From NCBI GenBank assembly GCA_035649275.1, contig DASRJW010000143.1:1-64000 (forward strand): 64,000 nucleotides of DNA, in the 5' to 3' direction. Positions 51,966 to 60,180 of the stretch are shown one piece after another. Every line of letters starts with the position of its first letter. The first letter of the stretch is position 1. The notes beneath the pieces were generated by a model. The model searched no databases. It was not told the DNA's origin and saw only the letters and a list, made by a program, of their open reading frames with translations. Both the position numbers and the translations under genes were made by a program. Source of the stretch: Candidatus Krumholzibacteriia bacterium (GTDB taxonomy: Bacteria > Krumholzibacteriota > Krumholzibacteriia > G020349025).

Positions 51966-53669
51966 GTGAACATCCTCGGTGTCCATGACGGCAAGGATGC
52001 TGGCGTCGCGCTGGTGGCCGATGGACGCGTGCTGTTCGCGGCCAATGAAGAGCGCTATTCGCGCCAGAAAATGCACTTCGGGTTCCCCCATCAATCGTTG
52101 CAGCGATTGTTCGCCTACACGGGCTTCACCCCCAAGGACATCGACCACGTGACGGTCGGCTTCGAGGCCATGGTGGAGAAATCCGGCGAGGCCTACGACT
52201 TCGAGGCGGAGCCCCGTTTGCACCAGAAGGTCTACTCCGTCCTGACGCGCACGTTGGGCGAGGTCATGAACAGCAAGGTCGCCACCTACGGCGCCCTGCA
52301 GGTGCTCAAGCTCCTCAGCCAGAACAAGGCGCAGCTGCGCCAGAACCTCGACGCCGCCGGGATCAGCGCGCCGGCGCACTTCTTCAACCACCACCTGACC
52401 CATGCCGCCTCGGCCTACTACACCTGCGGGCGGGACGAGGCGCTGATCGTGACCTCCGACGGGGGTGGCGACGCCATCTCGGGAGGCGTCTATGTGGCGC
52501 GCGGCGGTCGCATGGAGAACAAGAGCACCTTCTCCAAGCTGAACTCGGCCGGGATCTTCTGGGAGATCATCACCCAGCTGTGCGGCTTCAACCCGGAACG
52601 GCACGGCGGCAAGATCACCGGTCTTGCCGCCTATGCCGACGGCGAGCAGGCCTACCCCATCCTCCGGCGCCTGTACGGCACCAAGGCTCGGACCGGCGGC
52701 ATGGAGAACCTGCGCAAGCTCGCCTTCCGCGACGCCTTCGCCGACGCCCGCTCCCAGGTCGGCAACCTCAGCATCGAGGAAGTGTCGAGCGGGGCGCAAC
52801 GCATCCTCGAAGAGGCCTTCGTCGAGACCGTCCGCAGCGCCTATGAGCGCTTTCGCATTCCGCACGTGGTGTTGGCCGGCGGTACCTTCGCCAATGTGCG
52901 GCTCAACCAGAAAATACTCGAGGTGCCTGGGATCGAGAGCGTCTACATCCATCCGCACATGGGGGATGGCGGGATGGCGGTGGGGAGCGCCCTGCTGCTC
53001 GCGGGCCAGCGCGGCGAGACCCGCCCGCACTGGCTCACCGATGTGTACTGGGGCGACGACTGGAGCGAAGCGTCGATGCGCGCGGCGCTGCAGCAAAGCA
53101 GCGGCGTCCGCTGGCGGCGGCTCGAGGAGCCGGCGGAGGCGATCGCCACCGCGATGGCGCAGAAGCAGGTCGTGGGCGTGTTCCATGGGCGCATGGAGTA
53201 CGGCCCGCGGGCTCTGGGGCACCGGAGCATCCTCGCCGAGCCGACCGACACCACGATGATGGACTGGTTGAACAAGCGCCTCTGCCGCACCGAGTTCATG
53301 CCCTTCGCGCCGATCATCGTCGAGGAAGAGGCGCCGCACTACTTCCAGAACTTCGCGGCCTCGGTGTACCCGTCGCGCTTCATGACCATCTGCGTGCAAT
53401 GTACGCCGCTCTGCAGGGAGAAGGCCCCCGGCGTGGTGCACCGCGACGGCACGGCGCGGCCGCAGTCGGTGCGCTCCGACACCGACCCGTACACCTATCG
53501 CGCCCTGCGTGCCTACCAGCGGCAGACCGGCTTGCCCCTCGCCATCAACACGAGCTTCAACAAGCACGAAGAACCGATCGTGGGCAGCCCCGCCGACGCC
53601 ATCAGCGAACTCAAGCGCAACGCCGTCGACGTGCTCTTCTTGGAAAACTACGAGGTCGTGGTCGCCTAG
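51966..53669 (+). CDS. NodU/TobZ-family O-carbamoyltransferase
   Basis: The GTG at 51966 gives 567 residues and begins exactly at the family start NILGVHDGKDAGVAL. The Kae1-like domain carries NHHLTHAASAYY with the metal ligands His142 and His146, and the C-terminal part has the carbamoyl-phosphate/YrdC-type features GRMEYGPRALGHRSIL and TSFNKHEEPIV. Enzymes of this family transfer a carbamoyl group from carbamoyl phosphate, through a carbamoyl-adenylate, to hydroxyls of sugars or antibiotics. It is followed 76 bp downstream by a polysaccharide deacetylase, which suggests a carbohydrate acceptor. The actual substrate is unknown. Confidence 0.93.
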   Translation: MNILGVHDGKDAGVALVADGRVLFAANEERYSRQKMHFGFPHQSLQRLFAYTGFTPKDIDHVTVGFEAMVEKSGEAYDFEAEPRLHQKVYSVLTRTLGEVMNSKVATYGALQVLKLLSQNKAQLRQNLDAAGISAPAHFFNHHLTHAASAYYTCGRDEALIVTSDGGGDAISGGVYVARGGRMENKSTFSKLNSAGIFWEIITQLCGFNPERHGGKITGLAAYADGEQAYPILRRLYGTKARTGGMENLRKLAFRDAFADARSQVGNLSIEEVSSGAQRILEEAFVETVRSAYERFRIPHVVLAGGTFANVRLNQKILEVPGIESVYIHPHMGDGGMAVGSALLLAGQRGETRPHWLTDVYWGDDWSEASMRAALQQSSGVRWRRLEEPAEAIATAMAQKQVVGVFHGRMEYGPRALGHRSILAEPTDTTMMDWLNKRLCRTEFMPFAPIIVEEEAPHYFQNFAASVYPSRFMTICVQCTPLCREKAPGVVHRDGTARPQSVRSDTDPYTYRALRAYQRQTGLPLAINTSFNKHEEPIVGSPADAISELKRNAVDVLFLENYEVVVA

Positions 53670-53745
53670 CGTTGCCGCGCCGAGGGCACGCGTGGCCGGC
53701 CGCGGCGAAAGCCTGGGCGGGTCGCACAGGCCGAGTGGAGGGCCG

Positions 53746-55161
53746 ATGCAACGGCTCGCGGACCACTTCAAGCTCGGGCCTCCCCTCGCTGGAGCAGGAA
53801 ACGACGGCAGCGCCGAGACGGCGATGTCGGGCCGCGCGGTCGCTGGCGAACGGATGGGTGAGCGTGCTGGCGTTGCCACTCGGACCGACTTCCGGCACCT
53901 GCCCGCCGAGCGAGGCGAGGGAAGACCGCCGCTCCGGCACGGCCGCTATCGCGGCCTGCCGATCTGGTTCCACGCCCACGAGGGGGAGCTCGGAGCGCCG
54001 GCGGCGTCCGCGACGCTCGCGACCGACGATGGCCAGGAGCGCTTCGACCCCGACGATGCCATCGCCTGCCTGCAGTACGAGCACTACGTGGGCTGGGATC
54101 GGAGCGGCGGGGCCACCGACGCCAAGCGCCTCAAGACGCTCTACTACCTCCTCAAGCCCTTCATGCCTCGAGCCCTGCAGCTCGAGTTGCAGCGCCTCAA
54201 TGCGCGGCGCCGCCTGCGGCAGGTGCGCTTCCCCGCCTGGCCCCAGGATTCGACCCTGACCGACCTTCTCGCCGCGCTCCTCGCCGCCTCGATGGGTGAC
54301 GCGGGCATCGAGCAGGTGCCTTTCCTCGGCTTCTGGCCCCACGGGAAGACCTGGGCCTGGTGTCTCACTCACGATGTCGATACGGGCTTGGGGTACGCAG
54401 CGATCGAGTCGCTGGCGCAGGTCGAGGAAGAGCGCGGCCTGCAGTCGTGCTGGTACGTCGTCCCCGAACGCTATCGGGTGGAGGTCCAGAAGCTCGAGTC
54501 CCTGCAGCAGCGCGGCCACGAAATCGGCGTGCACGGCCTCGAGCATTCGGGCCGGCTGTTCTCGAGCCGCCAGGAGTTCGAGCGGCGCCGCGACCGCATC
54601 AACGCCTACGTCCGCGACTGGGGCGTCGTCGGCTTCCGCTCGCCAGCCACCTACCGCAATCCGTACTGGCTCCCGGAGATCGACGTCGACCACGACAGCT
54701 CCTACATGGACAACGCGACGCTGGAACCCCAGCGGGGCGGGATCTGCGCCGCCTTCCCGTTCATGTTGAGCGAGCGACTGGTGGAGATCCCGATCACGCT
54801 GCCCATGGACCACACCTTGATCAATGTCCTCCGCCAGGACGTTCTCCAGGCTTGCCGCGCCAAGACCGCCTGGGTGCGCGCGCAGCACGGGCTGGGCGTG
54901 GCGCTCTTCCACCCGGACTACAACACCCAGCGGCGCGATCGGGAACGTTATGGCGTGTTGCTCGAGCACCTGGCGGCGGATCGGCAGGCGTGGTGTGCCT
55001 TGCCTGCCCAAGTCGCCGACTGGTGGCAGCGCCGGCGCCAGTCGCGGCTCGTGCTGCAGGACGGCGTGCCACGCATCGAGGGTCCCGCGGCGGCGGATGG
55101 CTGCATCTGGTGGGCCCGTCTCGCGGACGGCACGGTACAATTCGAACCGCCGCACCCGTGA
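53746..55161 (+). CDS. Polysaccharide deacetylase (NodB-like), atypical
   Basis: The ATG at 53746 follows GGAGGG and gives 471 residues. The NodB-type motif 1 is THDVDT (His209, Asp210, Asp212) and motif 2 is HGLEH (His263, His267), the metal-binding pair; FRSPATYRN gives motif 3. The first about 190 residues form a separate domain that I do not recognise. No signal peptide is visible, so it probably acts in the cytoplasm on a precursor or on a carrier-linked sugar. It lies next to the carbamoyltransferase and ends in a hairpin. The substrate is unknown. Confidence 0.82.
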   Translation: MQRLADHFKLGPPLAGAGNDGSAETAMSGRAVAGERMGERAGVATRTDFRHLPAERGEGRPPLRHGRYRGLPIWFHAHEGELGAPAASATLATDDGQERFDPDDAIACLQYEHYVGWDRSGGATDAKRLKTLYYLLKPFMPRALQLELQRLNARRRLRQVRFPAWPQDSTLTDLLAALLAASMGDAGIEQVPFLGFWPHGKTWAWCLTHDVDTGLGYAAIESLAQVEEERGLQSCWYVVPERYRVEVQKLESLQQRGHEIGVHGLEHSGRLFSSRQEFERRRDRINAYVRDWGVVGFRSPATYRNPYWLPEIDVDHDSSYMDNATLEPQRGGICAAFPFMLSERLVEIPITLPMDHTLINVLRQDVLQACRAKTAWVRAQHGLGVALFHPDYNTQRRDRERYGVLLEHLAADRQAWCALPAQVADWWQRRRQSRLVLQDGVPRIEGPAAADGCIWWARLADGTVQFEPPHP

Positions 55162-55190
55162 AGGTCGCGCCGGGCCCTAAGGCGCGACCT
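55162..55190 (+). terminator. Hairpin after the deacetylase gene
   Basis: AGGTCGCGCC (55162-55171) and GGCGCGACCT (55181-55190) form a perfect 10-bp stem with a 9-nt loop directly after the deacetylase stop codon. No T-run follows, but the position fits a terminator. Confidence 0.55.
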
Positions 55191-55484
55191 GGAGCGTGGT
55201 CAAGCAACTGTTCCGTGAACGAGGATTCGCCACACCTGCGGACCAGCGCCGGCTCGCCCTGGCGCCCAGGCTCGTCCACTACCCCACACCCCACTCGACT
55301 CCACGAGGGCTGCTCGGGGCGCGACTCAGGAGAGGCCCTTCGTGTATGATGCCCCGCGGTCTGCGGAAACCTCCCGGCGAGCGGGCCCTCCTTCGGGGGG
55401 TCTGTGGCTTAAGGGAGTACGGGACAGGAAGCGACGTAGAGGTGCAGAGCCGGAGACTCGATCGACCCTTGCTCTCGAAAACGT
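55191..55484 (+). other. Non-coding region upstream of tRNA-Lys, possibly structured RNA
   Basis: I see no convincing protein here. Part of it can fold: GGCCCTCC and GGGGGGTC around a TTCG tetraloop (about 55385-55404), within a larger GC-rich stretch up to the tRNA. TATGAT near 55343 could be a -10, but no -35 is clear. It may be a small RNA or the tRNA precursor leader. It does not match the signal recognition particle, RNase P or 6S RNA pattern that I know. Confidence 0.25.
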
Positions 55485-55560
55485 GCGCCGCTAGCTCAAT
55501 TGGTAGAGCAGCTGACACTTAATCAGGAGGTTCCAGGTTCGAGTCCTGGGCGGCGCACCA
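55485..55560 (+). tRNA. tRNA-Lys (anticodon CTT), CCA encoded
   Basis: The 76-nt cloverleaf has a 7-bp acceptor stem (GCGCCGC/GCGGCGC), D arm GCTC/GAGC, T arm CCAGG/CCTGG with TTCGAGT loop, discriminator A and an encoded CCA. The anticodon CTT is at 55518-55520. Two features are odd: the anticodon loop is CACTTAA, so position 33 is A instead of the nearly invariant U, and the 27-43 pair is G-G. The remaining four anticodon-stem pairs are intact. It may be functional or starting to decay. Confidence 0.88.
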
Positions 55561-55580
55561 GCCCTCACCAGCGGAGACGG

Positions 55581-56216
55581 ATGAAACGCACTCTCCTCGG
55601 CGTGCTCGCCCTCGTCGTATTGGCGGTGGCGGTGTGGGTCCTGCGTCGCGGGCCTCAGGGGACGCCGCCGAGCGCCGCAGTGGCGCCCGGGCAGTACGTG
55701 AACGATTCTCTCGGCGTCGGCATGCTGCTCCCCGAAACTCCTGGCTGGGTGTTCCGCCAGGGTGCGGACGTGCCCGGCGGCGGTGTGGTGATGGCGTTTT
55801 ACGCCGACTCCACCGCGGCGCGCGGGCAGCAGGCATCGGTGCGCGTCTACGCCCACCCGAAGGCGGCAGGTGCGAGCCTCCAGGACATCGCCCAACAGCG
55901 ACGCGAGCAGCTGGCCCACGTTTTCGGTGTCGAGAACCTGGACGAGGTCATCGAGAAGGTGATCAAGAACGAGGAAGTCGATTTCGGCGGTCGCCCGGCC
56001 TGGCAATGGCAAGGGGTGACCGAGAACGTCGCCGTGGCCGGCGAGGAACCGAAACGAGTCATGTTCATGCTCCTCACCTTGGAGCGGGAGCAGAACATTT
56101 TCGAGGTCGTGGGCATCCTGGCCTATCCGGCTCGGCCGACGCCGGCAGACCAGCAGACAGCCCAAGCCCTCTCCCAGGACGTCAACTTCATCCTCCAGTC
56201 TTTCCAGGTGCGTTGA
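55581..56216 (+). CDS. Membrane-anchored protein of unknown function
   Basis: The ATG at 55581 follows GGAG and gives 211 residues; a start further upstream would run into the tRNA gene. The N-terminal helix (about 4-20, TLLGVLALVVLAVAVWVL) is a signal or anchor, followed by an Arg/Gly/Pro linker and a soluble alpha/beta domain of about 150 residues, with a segment SLGVGMLLPETPGWVFRQ resembling the start of PsbP-like and similar lipid-associated domains. I cannot name a family. It begins 20 bp after the tRNA and may share its transcript. Confidence 0.7.
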   Translation: MKRTLLGVLALVVLAVAVWVLRRGPQGTPPSAAVAPGQYVNDSLGVGMLLPETPGWVFRQGADVPGGGVVMAFYADSTAARGQQASVRVYAHPKAAGASLQDIAQQRREQLAHVFGVENLDEVIEKVIKNEEVDFGGRPAWQWQGVTENVAVAGEEPKRVMFMLLTLEREQNIFEVVGILAYPARPTPADQQTAQALSQDVNFILQSFQVR

Positions 56217-56341
56217 AGGGGGCTGGCGCTTCCAGGCGCGTGCTCCCGCCGCTAGGGAGGCGATCGCGTTTCCCGGTGTGGCGACGCGTTTCCTGCCGGG
56301 GAACGTCGCGGCGCGGTGCGGAACCCGCGCCGCTCGAGGTC

Positions 56342-56371
56342 TTGTCCAGCGCGCCGAGTCTGCGCTATCTT
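56342..56371 (+). promoter_or_regulatory. Probable promoter of tmRNA
   Basis: TTGTCC (56342-56347) and TATCTT (56366-56371) are 18 nt apart and about 17 nt before the mature 5' end of tmRNA. The short extra leader would be removed by RNase P. Confidence 0.4.
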
Positions 56372-56388
56372 CGTCGATGGCATCCAAA

Positions 56389-56738
56389 GGGGGCGAATGG
56401 TCTCGACGGGATCGCTGAATCGTGGGATGCGTGTCGAGGTTCCACCGGCTCGTAAAACAGGTGGGAAGACAATAGCTAACGAACCGTTGGCTCTTGCGGC
56501 CTAACTAGTTTAGGTCCGTCGGCTCCGTTCGCGCCGCAGGGGGCGGAGTCCCGGCGTCATACACTTGCGGCTGGCCGCGGACTCTGTCCCGGAGGCCGGG
56601 GCGAGAAAACAGGGACTGGCGACGCGTCGATCCCGCCTGGTGGAGCGCCGCGCCGCGAGAACAAAAACCAGGATACGCACGTAGATTCCCCCGAGGACGC
56701 ATTCACGGACGCGGGTTCGATTCCCGCCGCCTCCACCA
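56389..56738 (+). ncRNA. ssrA: Transfer-messenger RNA (tmRNA)
   Basis: The 350-nt RNA starts GGGGGCGAATGGTCTCGACGGG, which is the conserved 5' tRNA-like half, and ends GTTCGATTCCCGCCGCCTCCACCA, the T-arm, acceptor strand and CCA. The acceptor stem pairs GGGGGCG with CGCCTCC. The tag reading frame is GCT AAC GAA CCG TTG GCT CTT GCG GCC TAA (56475-56504), encoding ANEPLALAA, a proteolysis tag ending in the usual ALAA. tmRNA with SmpB rescues stalled ribosomes and marks the unfinished peptides for degradation. A strong terminator follows immediately. Confidence 0.97.
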
Positions 56739-56740
56739 AC

Positions 56741-56772
56741 AACGGCTCCTCCGCCCGCGCGGAGGAGCCGTT
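56741..56772 (+). terminator. Intrinsic terminator of tmRNA
   Basis: AACGGCTCCTCCGC (56741-56754) and GCGGAGGAGCCGTT (56759-56772) form a perfect 14-bp stem with a 4-nt loop, followed by a short T/C-rich run. It lies 2 bp after the tmRNA 3' end. Confidence 0.85.
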
Positions 56773-56827
56773 TCTCTGGGATCGGCGCCCGTGGACGCCG
56801 CCCAAGCCTCGCTGCTACCTTCGACGC

Positions 56828-57481
56828 ATGCACTCCCCGCCCGACCGCATCACCGGACACGGCTGGATCGAGGTCATCGCCGGCAGCATGTTCAGCGGCA
56901 AGAGCGAAGAGCTCATCCGCCGCCTGCGGCGAGCCCAGATCGCCCGCCAGAAGGTGCAGGTGTTCAAGCCCGCCGTGGACACCCGCTACTCCGAGACCGA
57001 GGTCGTGTCCCACAGCGAGCAGCGCATGGGCTCGCAGCGCGTGCGCTCGGCCCAGGAGATCCTGCAGAAGCTCGAGGAGGACACCCAGGTGGTGGGGATC
57101 GACGAGGCCCAGTTCCTGGATCTGGATCTGGTGGCGGTGTGCGAGCGTCTGGCGCACACGGGCCGGCGCGTCATCGTGGCCGGTCTCGATCAGGACTACC
57201 GGGGACAGCCCTTCGAACCGGTGCCGCAGCTCCTGGCGGTGGCGGAGTACATCACCAAGACGCGAGCCATCTGCGTACAGTGCGGCCAGCCGGCACTGCG
57301 CTCGCAACGCCTGCGCGGCGGCACCGAGCGGGTCGTGGTCGGTGCCGCCGACACCTACGAGCCACGCTGTCGCGCCTGCTTCGAACTCCCCGAGGAGGGC
57401 GCGCTCTTCGCGCCGCCCTCTCCGGGCGCCCCGCGCCCCCTGCGGCGCCGGCCGCCAGCAGCGGCGGACCCCGGTCCCTGA
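56828..57481 (+). CDS. tdk: Thymidine kinase (type II)
   Basis: The 217-residue enzyme has the P-loop GSMFSGKS (19-26), the Mg/catalytic segment GIDEAQF with Glu93, and the C-terminal zinc ribbon with Cys149, Cys152, Cys181 and Cys184. It phosphorylates thymidine with ATP in pyrimidine salvage. The C-terminal tail after the zinc ribbon (about 30 residues) is Pro/Arg/Ala-rich and unlike the family. There is no ribosome binding site; TACCTT ends 6 nt before the ATG, which fits a leaderless message. It lies downstream of the tmRNA terminator. Confidence 0.95.
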   Translation: MHSPPDRITGHGWIEVIAGSMFSGKSEELIRRLRRAQIARQKVQVFKPAVDTRYSETEVVSHSEQRMGSQRVRSAQEILQKLEEDTQVVGIDEAQFLDLDLVAVCERLAHTGRRVIVAGLDQDYRGQPFEPVPQLLAVAEYITKTRAICVQCGQPALRSQRLRGGTERVVVGAADTYEPRCRACFELPEEGALFAPPSPGAPRPLRRRPPAAADPGP

Positions 57482-57549
57482 GGCATGCGGGCCGTGGCTC
57501 TCGCGCCCTTGCGGCGCTTCCGGGCGGAACCTATAGTTGCCTGCCCGCG

Positions 57550-58263
57550 ATGGCTGCAGCGAGCGGCGCCGAGCGCGACGGTTTCCGGGGGTGCAGTGTG
57601 AGCCTCGCGGACAACCTCGCCCGCGTCCGAGAGCGCCTCGAGAAGGCGGCGGCGTTGGCCGGCCGCCGGGCGACGGACGTGCACCTGGTAGCAGTCACCA
57701 AGGGCTGCGGCGTCGAGATGGTACGAGCCCTGTGGGAACTGGGGCTGTGCGATTTCGGCGAGAGCCGGGTGCAGGAAGCGCTGCCGAAGCTCGCGGCGGC
57801 GCCGCCGGAGGTTCGCTGGCATCTGATCGGGCACCTGCAGGAGAACAAGATCAACAAGATCTTGCCCTGGGTGCACCTGCTGCAGTCGCTGGACTCGCTG
57901 CCCCTGGCGCGGGCCCTCGACCTGCGGGCGCAGCGGCTGGGGCGGCGGCTGCCAGTCCTGCTGGAAGTGAAGACCTCGGTGGAGCCGAGCAAGCACGGCT
58001 TCGCGCCGGAGGCGATTCCCGAGGCCTACGCCACCGTCGCTGCTCTGCCCGGACTGGAGCCGCAAGGTTTGATGACCATGGCGCCGTGGAGCGGCGACAA
58101 CGACGCGGTGCGCCGCAGCTTCGCGCAAGCGCGCCGCCTCTTCGAGGCGTTGCCGCCGCCGGCGCCGCGGCTCCTGTCCATGGGGATGAGCGACGACTTG
58201 GAGATCGCCGTCGAGGAGGGCGCGACCATGGTGCGTGTCGGTCGAGCTCTCGTCGGAGCCTGA
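57550..58263 (+). CDS. yggS: YggS/PLPBP-family pyridoxal phosphate homeostasis protein
   Basis: The ATG at 57550 gives 237 residues; a GTG at 57598 is a second option. PLP attaches to Lys51 in VHLVAVTKGCG; further motifs are FGESRVQEALPKL, WHLIGHLQENK, SLDSLPLA, VLLEVKTSVEPSKHGF and LSMGMSDDLEIA, all typical of the YggS/PROSC alanine-racemase-fold family. It binds and buffers PLP and has no known catalytic activity. TATAGT (57532-57537) precedes the start by 12 nt with no clear ribosome binding site. A DivIVA-like gene follows after 16 bp, as in many bacteria with a yggS-divIVA cluster. Confidence 0.93.
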   Translation: MAAASGAERDGFRGCSVSLADNLARVRERLEKAAALAGRRATDVHLVAVTKGCGVEMVRALWELGLCDFGESRVQEALPKLAAAPPEVRWHLIGHLQENKINKILPWVHLLQSLDSLPLARALDLRAQRLGRRLPVLLEVKTSVEPSKHGFAPEAIPEAYATVAALPGLEPQGLMTMAPWSGDNDAVRRSFAQARRLFEALPPPAPRLLSMGMSDDLEIAVEEGATMVRVGRALVGA

Positions 58264-58279
58264 GGCGAGGAGGGCGAGC

Positions 58280-58897
58280 ATGCGGCTGACGCCGCTCGAC
58301 ATTCGGGAGCAGCAGTTCCGCCGGGTCATGCGCGGCATGGATCCCGACGAGGTGACCGCCTTCCTGACCAGCGTGGCCGGCGAGTTCGAGGCGCTGCTGG
58401 GGGAGAACAAGGAAATGCGCCAGCGCCTCCTCGATTTCGAGGAGAAGCTGGCGGAGTACCGCAACATGGAGAAGGCGCTGCGCGACACCTTGCTCACCGC
58501 CGAACGGGTCATGACCGAGTCCAAGGAGAGCGCCCAGCGCGAGGCGGCGCTCCTGCTGCGCGAAGCCGAGCTGCAAGCGCAGCGCGCCACGGTGCGCATC
58601 TCCCAGGACGTGATCCGCCTGCGGCGGGAACTCGTGGAGCTGCGGCGCATGAAGGACGCCTATCTCGGGCGACTGCGCTGGCTGGTGCGCGGCCATCTCG
58701 AGATGATCGAAGCCCACGCCCAGGAATTCGTCGAGGCCGACGCCACCCTCGGCCCGCCGGAGGAAGCCGAGCCGGGAAGGGAAGCGCCGCCGCGCGACGG
58801 GCGTCCGGCGCCGGAAGCGGGACGCGCTGCGGCGTCGCCCTCGCAGGAAACCGCGCCCGCCGAGCTCCGTCGCGGTGAGGCGCGGCCGCCGGCTTGA
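58280..58897 (+). CDS. DivIVA-like coiled-coil protein
   Basis: The ATG at 58280 follows GAGGAGGG and gives 205 residues. The N-terminal segment RLTPLDIREQQFRRVMRGMD with DPDEVTAFL is the DivIVA membrane-binding domain, followed by an Ala/Glu/Arg-rich coiled coil (about 45-150) and a disordered Pro/Ala/Glu tail. DivIVA proteins gather at curved membranes at the division site or cell poles and recruit partners. Its position next to yggS matches the ylm/divIVA gene cluster of other bacteria. The role in this organism is inferred. Confidence 0.83.
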   Translation: MRLTPLDIREQQFRRVMRGMDPDEVTAFLTSVAGEFEALLGENKEMRQRLLDFEEKLAEYRNMEKALRDTLLTAERVMTESKESAQREAALLLREAELQAQRATVRISQDVIRLRRELVELRRMKDAYLGRLRWLVRGHLEMIEAHAQEFVEADATLGPPEEAEPGREAPPRDGRPAPEAGRAAASPSQETAPAELRRGEARPPA

Positions 58898-58918
58898 GAA
58901 GGCGCTGGAGGCGAAGCT

Positions 58919-59770
58919 ATGCGCGAGCGGGCCGGACGAGACAACGGGCTCTACGAGCGCATCCAGGAAACGAGCGCTTTCTTGCGCGAGCGCCTGCAAG
59001 GCTCGCCCCGCTTCGGCCTCATCCTCGGCACCGGGCTCGGCAACCTGGCGGCACACATCGAGTCCCCGGTCTCGATTCCCTACGACGACATTCCCCACTT
59101 CATGCCCTCCACCGCCGAAGGCCACGCGGGCAACCTGGTGAGCGGCCGTCTCGGAGGCCAGGACGTCGTGGCCATGCAGGGGCGCGTGCACTACTACGAG
59201 GGCTATACGATGCAGGAGATCACTTTCCCGGTGCGGGTCATGAAGGCCCTCGGGGTGGACTCCCTCGTCGTTTCCAACGCGGCCGGGGGCATGAACGGGC
59301 AATACCGTCCGGGTGATTTGGTGGCCATCGTGGACCACATCAACCTGATGGGGGACAATCCCCTCATCGGTGCCAACGACGAGCGCCTGGGTGAGCGCTT
59401 TCCGGACATGTCGGAGCCCTACGACCGGGGCTATCTGCGCCGCCTGCAGGCGGTGGCGCTGCAACAGCAGCTCCGCCTGCACCAAGGAGTGTTCGTGGCC
59501 GTCGCCGGCCCGAACCTGGAGACGGCGGCGGAGTATCGTTTCCTGCGTCAGCTCGGCGCCGACGTGGTGGGGATGTCCCTGATTCCGGAGGTGCTGGTGG
59601 CCCGGCACTCGGGCCTGCGGGTGCTGGCGCTGACGGTGGTCACGGACGAGTGTTTTCCCGATTGTCTGCAGCCGGCGGACGTGGCCAAGATCATCAAGAC
59701 TGCCAACGAAGCCGAGCCGGTCCTGAGCCGGCTGGTGCTCGAGTTCCTGCGTGGTGCGGACGCGGTGTGA
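58919..59770 (+). CDS. punA: Purine nucleoside phosphorylase (trimeric type)
   Basis: The ATG at 58919 follows GGAGG and gives 283 residues. The phosphate-binding loop is GLILGTGLGNLA, the sugar site is MQGRVHYYEGYT and SNAAGGMN, and the purine-binding segment is GPNLETAAEYRFL with VGMSLIPEVLVARHSG. The position that is Asn243 in mammalian PNP is Asp here (LTVVTDECFPD), a change reported to allow 6-aminopurines in the human enzyme, so adenosine may be accepted as well. It splits purine nucleosides with phosphate in purine salvage. It is part of the yggS-divIVA run of genes. Confidence 0.93.
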   Translation: MRERAGRDNGLYERIQETSAFLRERLQGSPRFGLILGTGLGNLAAHIESPVSIPYDDIPHFMPSTAEGHAGNLVSGRLGGQDVVAMQGRVHYYEGYTMQEITFPVRVMKALGVDSLVVSNAAGGMNGQYRPGDLVAIVDHINLMGDNPLIGANDERLGERFPDMSEPYDRGYLRRLQAVALQQQLRLHQGVFVAVAGPNLETAAEYRFLRQLGADVVGMSLIPEVLVARHSGLRVLALTVVTDECFPDCLQPADVAKIIKTANEAEPVLSRLVLEFLRGADAV

Positions 59771-59799
59771 GCGCCGCAGGGCGAGCGAGGAGGATCCTG

Positions 59800-60180
59800 T
59801 TGGACGCGAAAGAACTGCAGCAGTGGCGCGAGAAGCTGCAAGTCGAAAGCGAACGCATCCGGGTGGAGCTGGAAGCCCTCAAGGAGATCACTGCATCCAC
59901 GGCGCGGGAATCTTCCGGGGATCTCTCCAGCTACGCCAGTCACATGGCCGATCAGGGCACCGACACGATGGAGCGGGAAAAGGCCTTTCTCTTCGCCAGC
60001 CAGAAGCGCAAGCGCCTGGAGGAGCTCGGCACTGCCTTGCAACGCATCGATGCCGGCAGCTTCGGCTTCTGCGAGGTGTGCAGCGGACCCATCCCGGCAC
60101 GCCGGTTGGAGCGCATGCCCGGCGCCACCACCTGCGTTCCCTGCAAGGAAAAGCAGGAGAAGCAGGAGCAGAGGACATAG
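59800..60180 (+). CDS. DksA/TraR-family zinc-finger protein
   Basis: The TTG at 59800 is preceded by GAGGAGGATCC and is the best start; it gives 126 residues. The protein has a long N-terminal coiled coil (about 1-80) and a C4 zinc finger near the end, CEVC and CVPC. This is the plan of TraR/DksA-type proteins that bind the RNA polymerase secondary channel and of YteA-like proteins. The acidic tip motif that DksA uses at the coiled-coil end is not clearly seen, so its action on RNA polymerase is uncertain. It lies 29 bp after the PNP stop codon and directly before rluD. Confidence 0.88.
   Translation: MDAKELQQWREKLQVESERIRVELEALKEITASTARESSGDLSSYASHMADQGTDTMEREKAFLFASQKRKRLEELGTALQRIDAGSFGFCEVCSGPIPARRLERMPGATTCVPCKEKQEKQEQRT

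Noticed and set aside
55191-55484. Signal recognition particle RNA or RNase P RNA upstream of tRNA-Lys
   Set aside because: The conserved GGAAGG-type SRP loop and the RNase P core motifs are absent.
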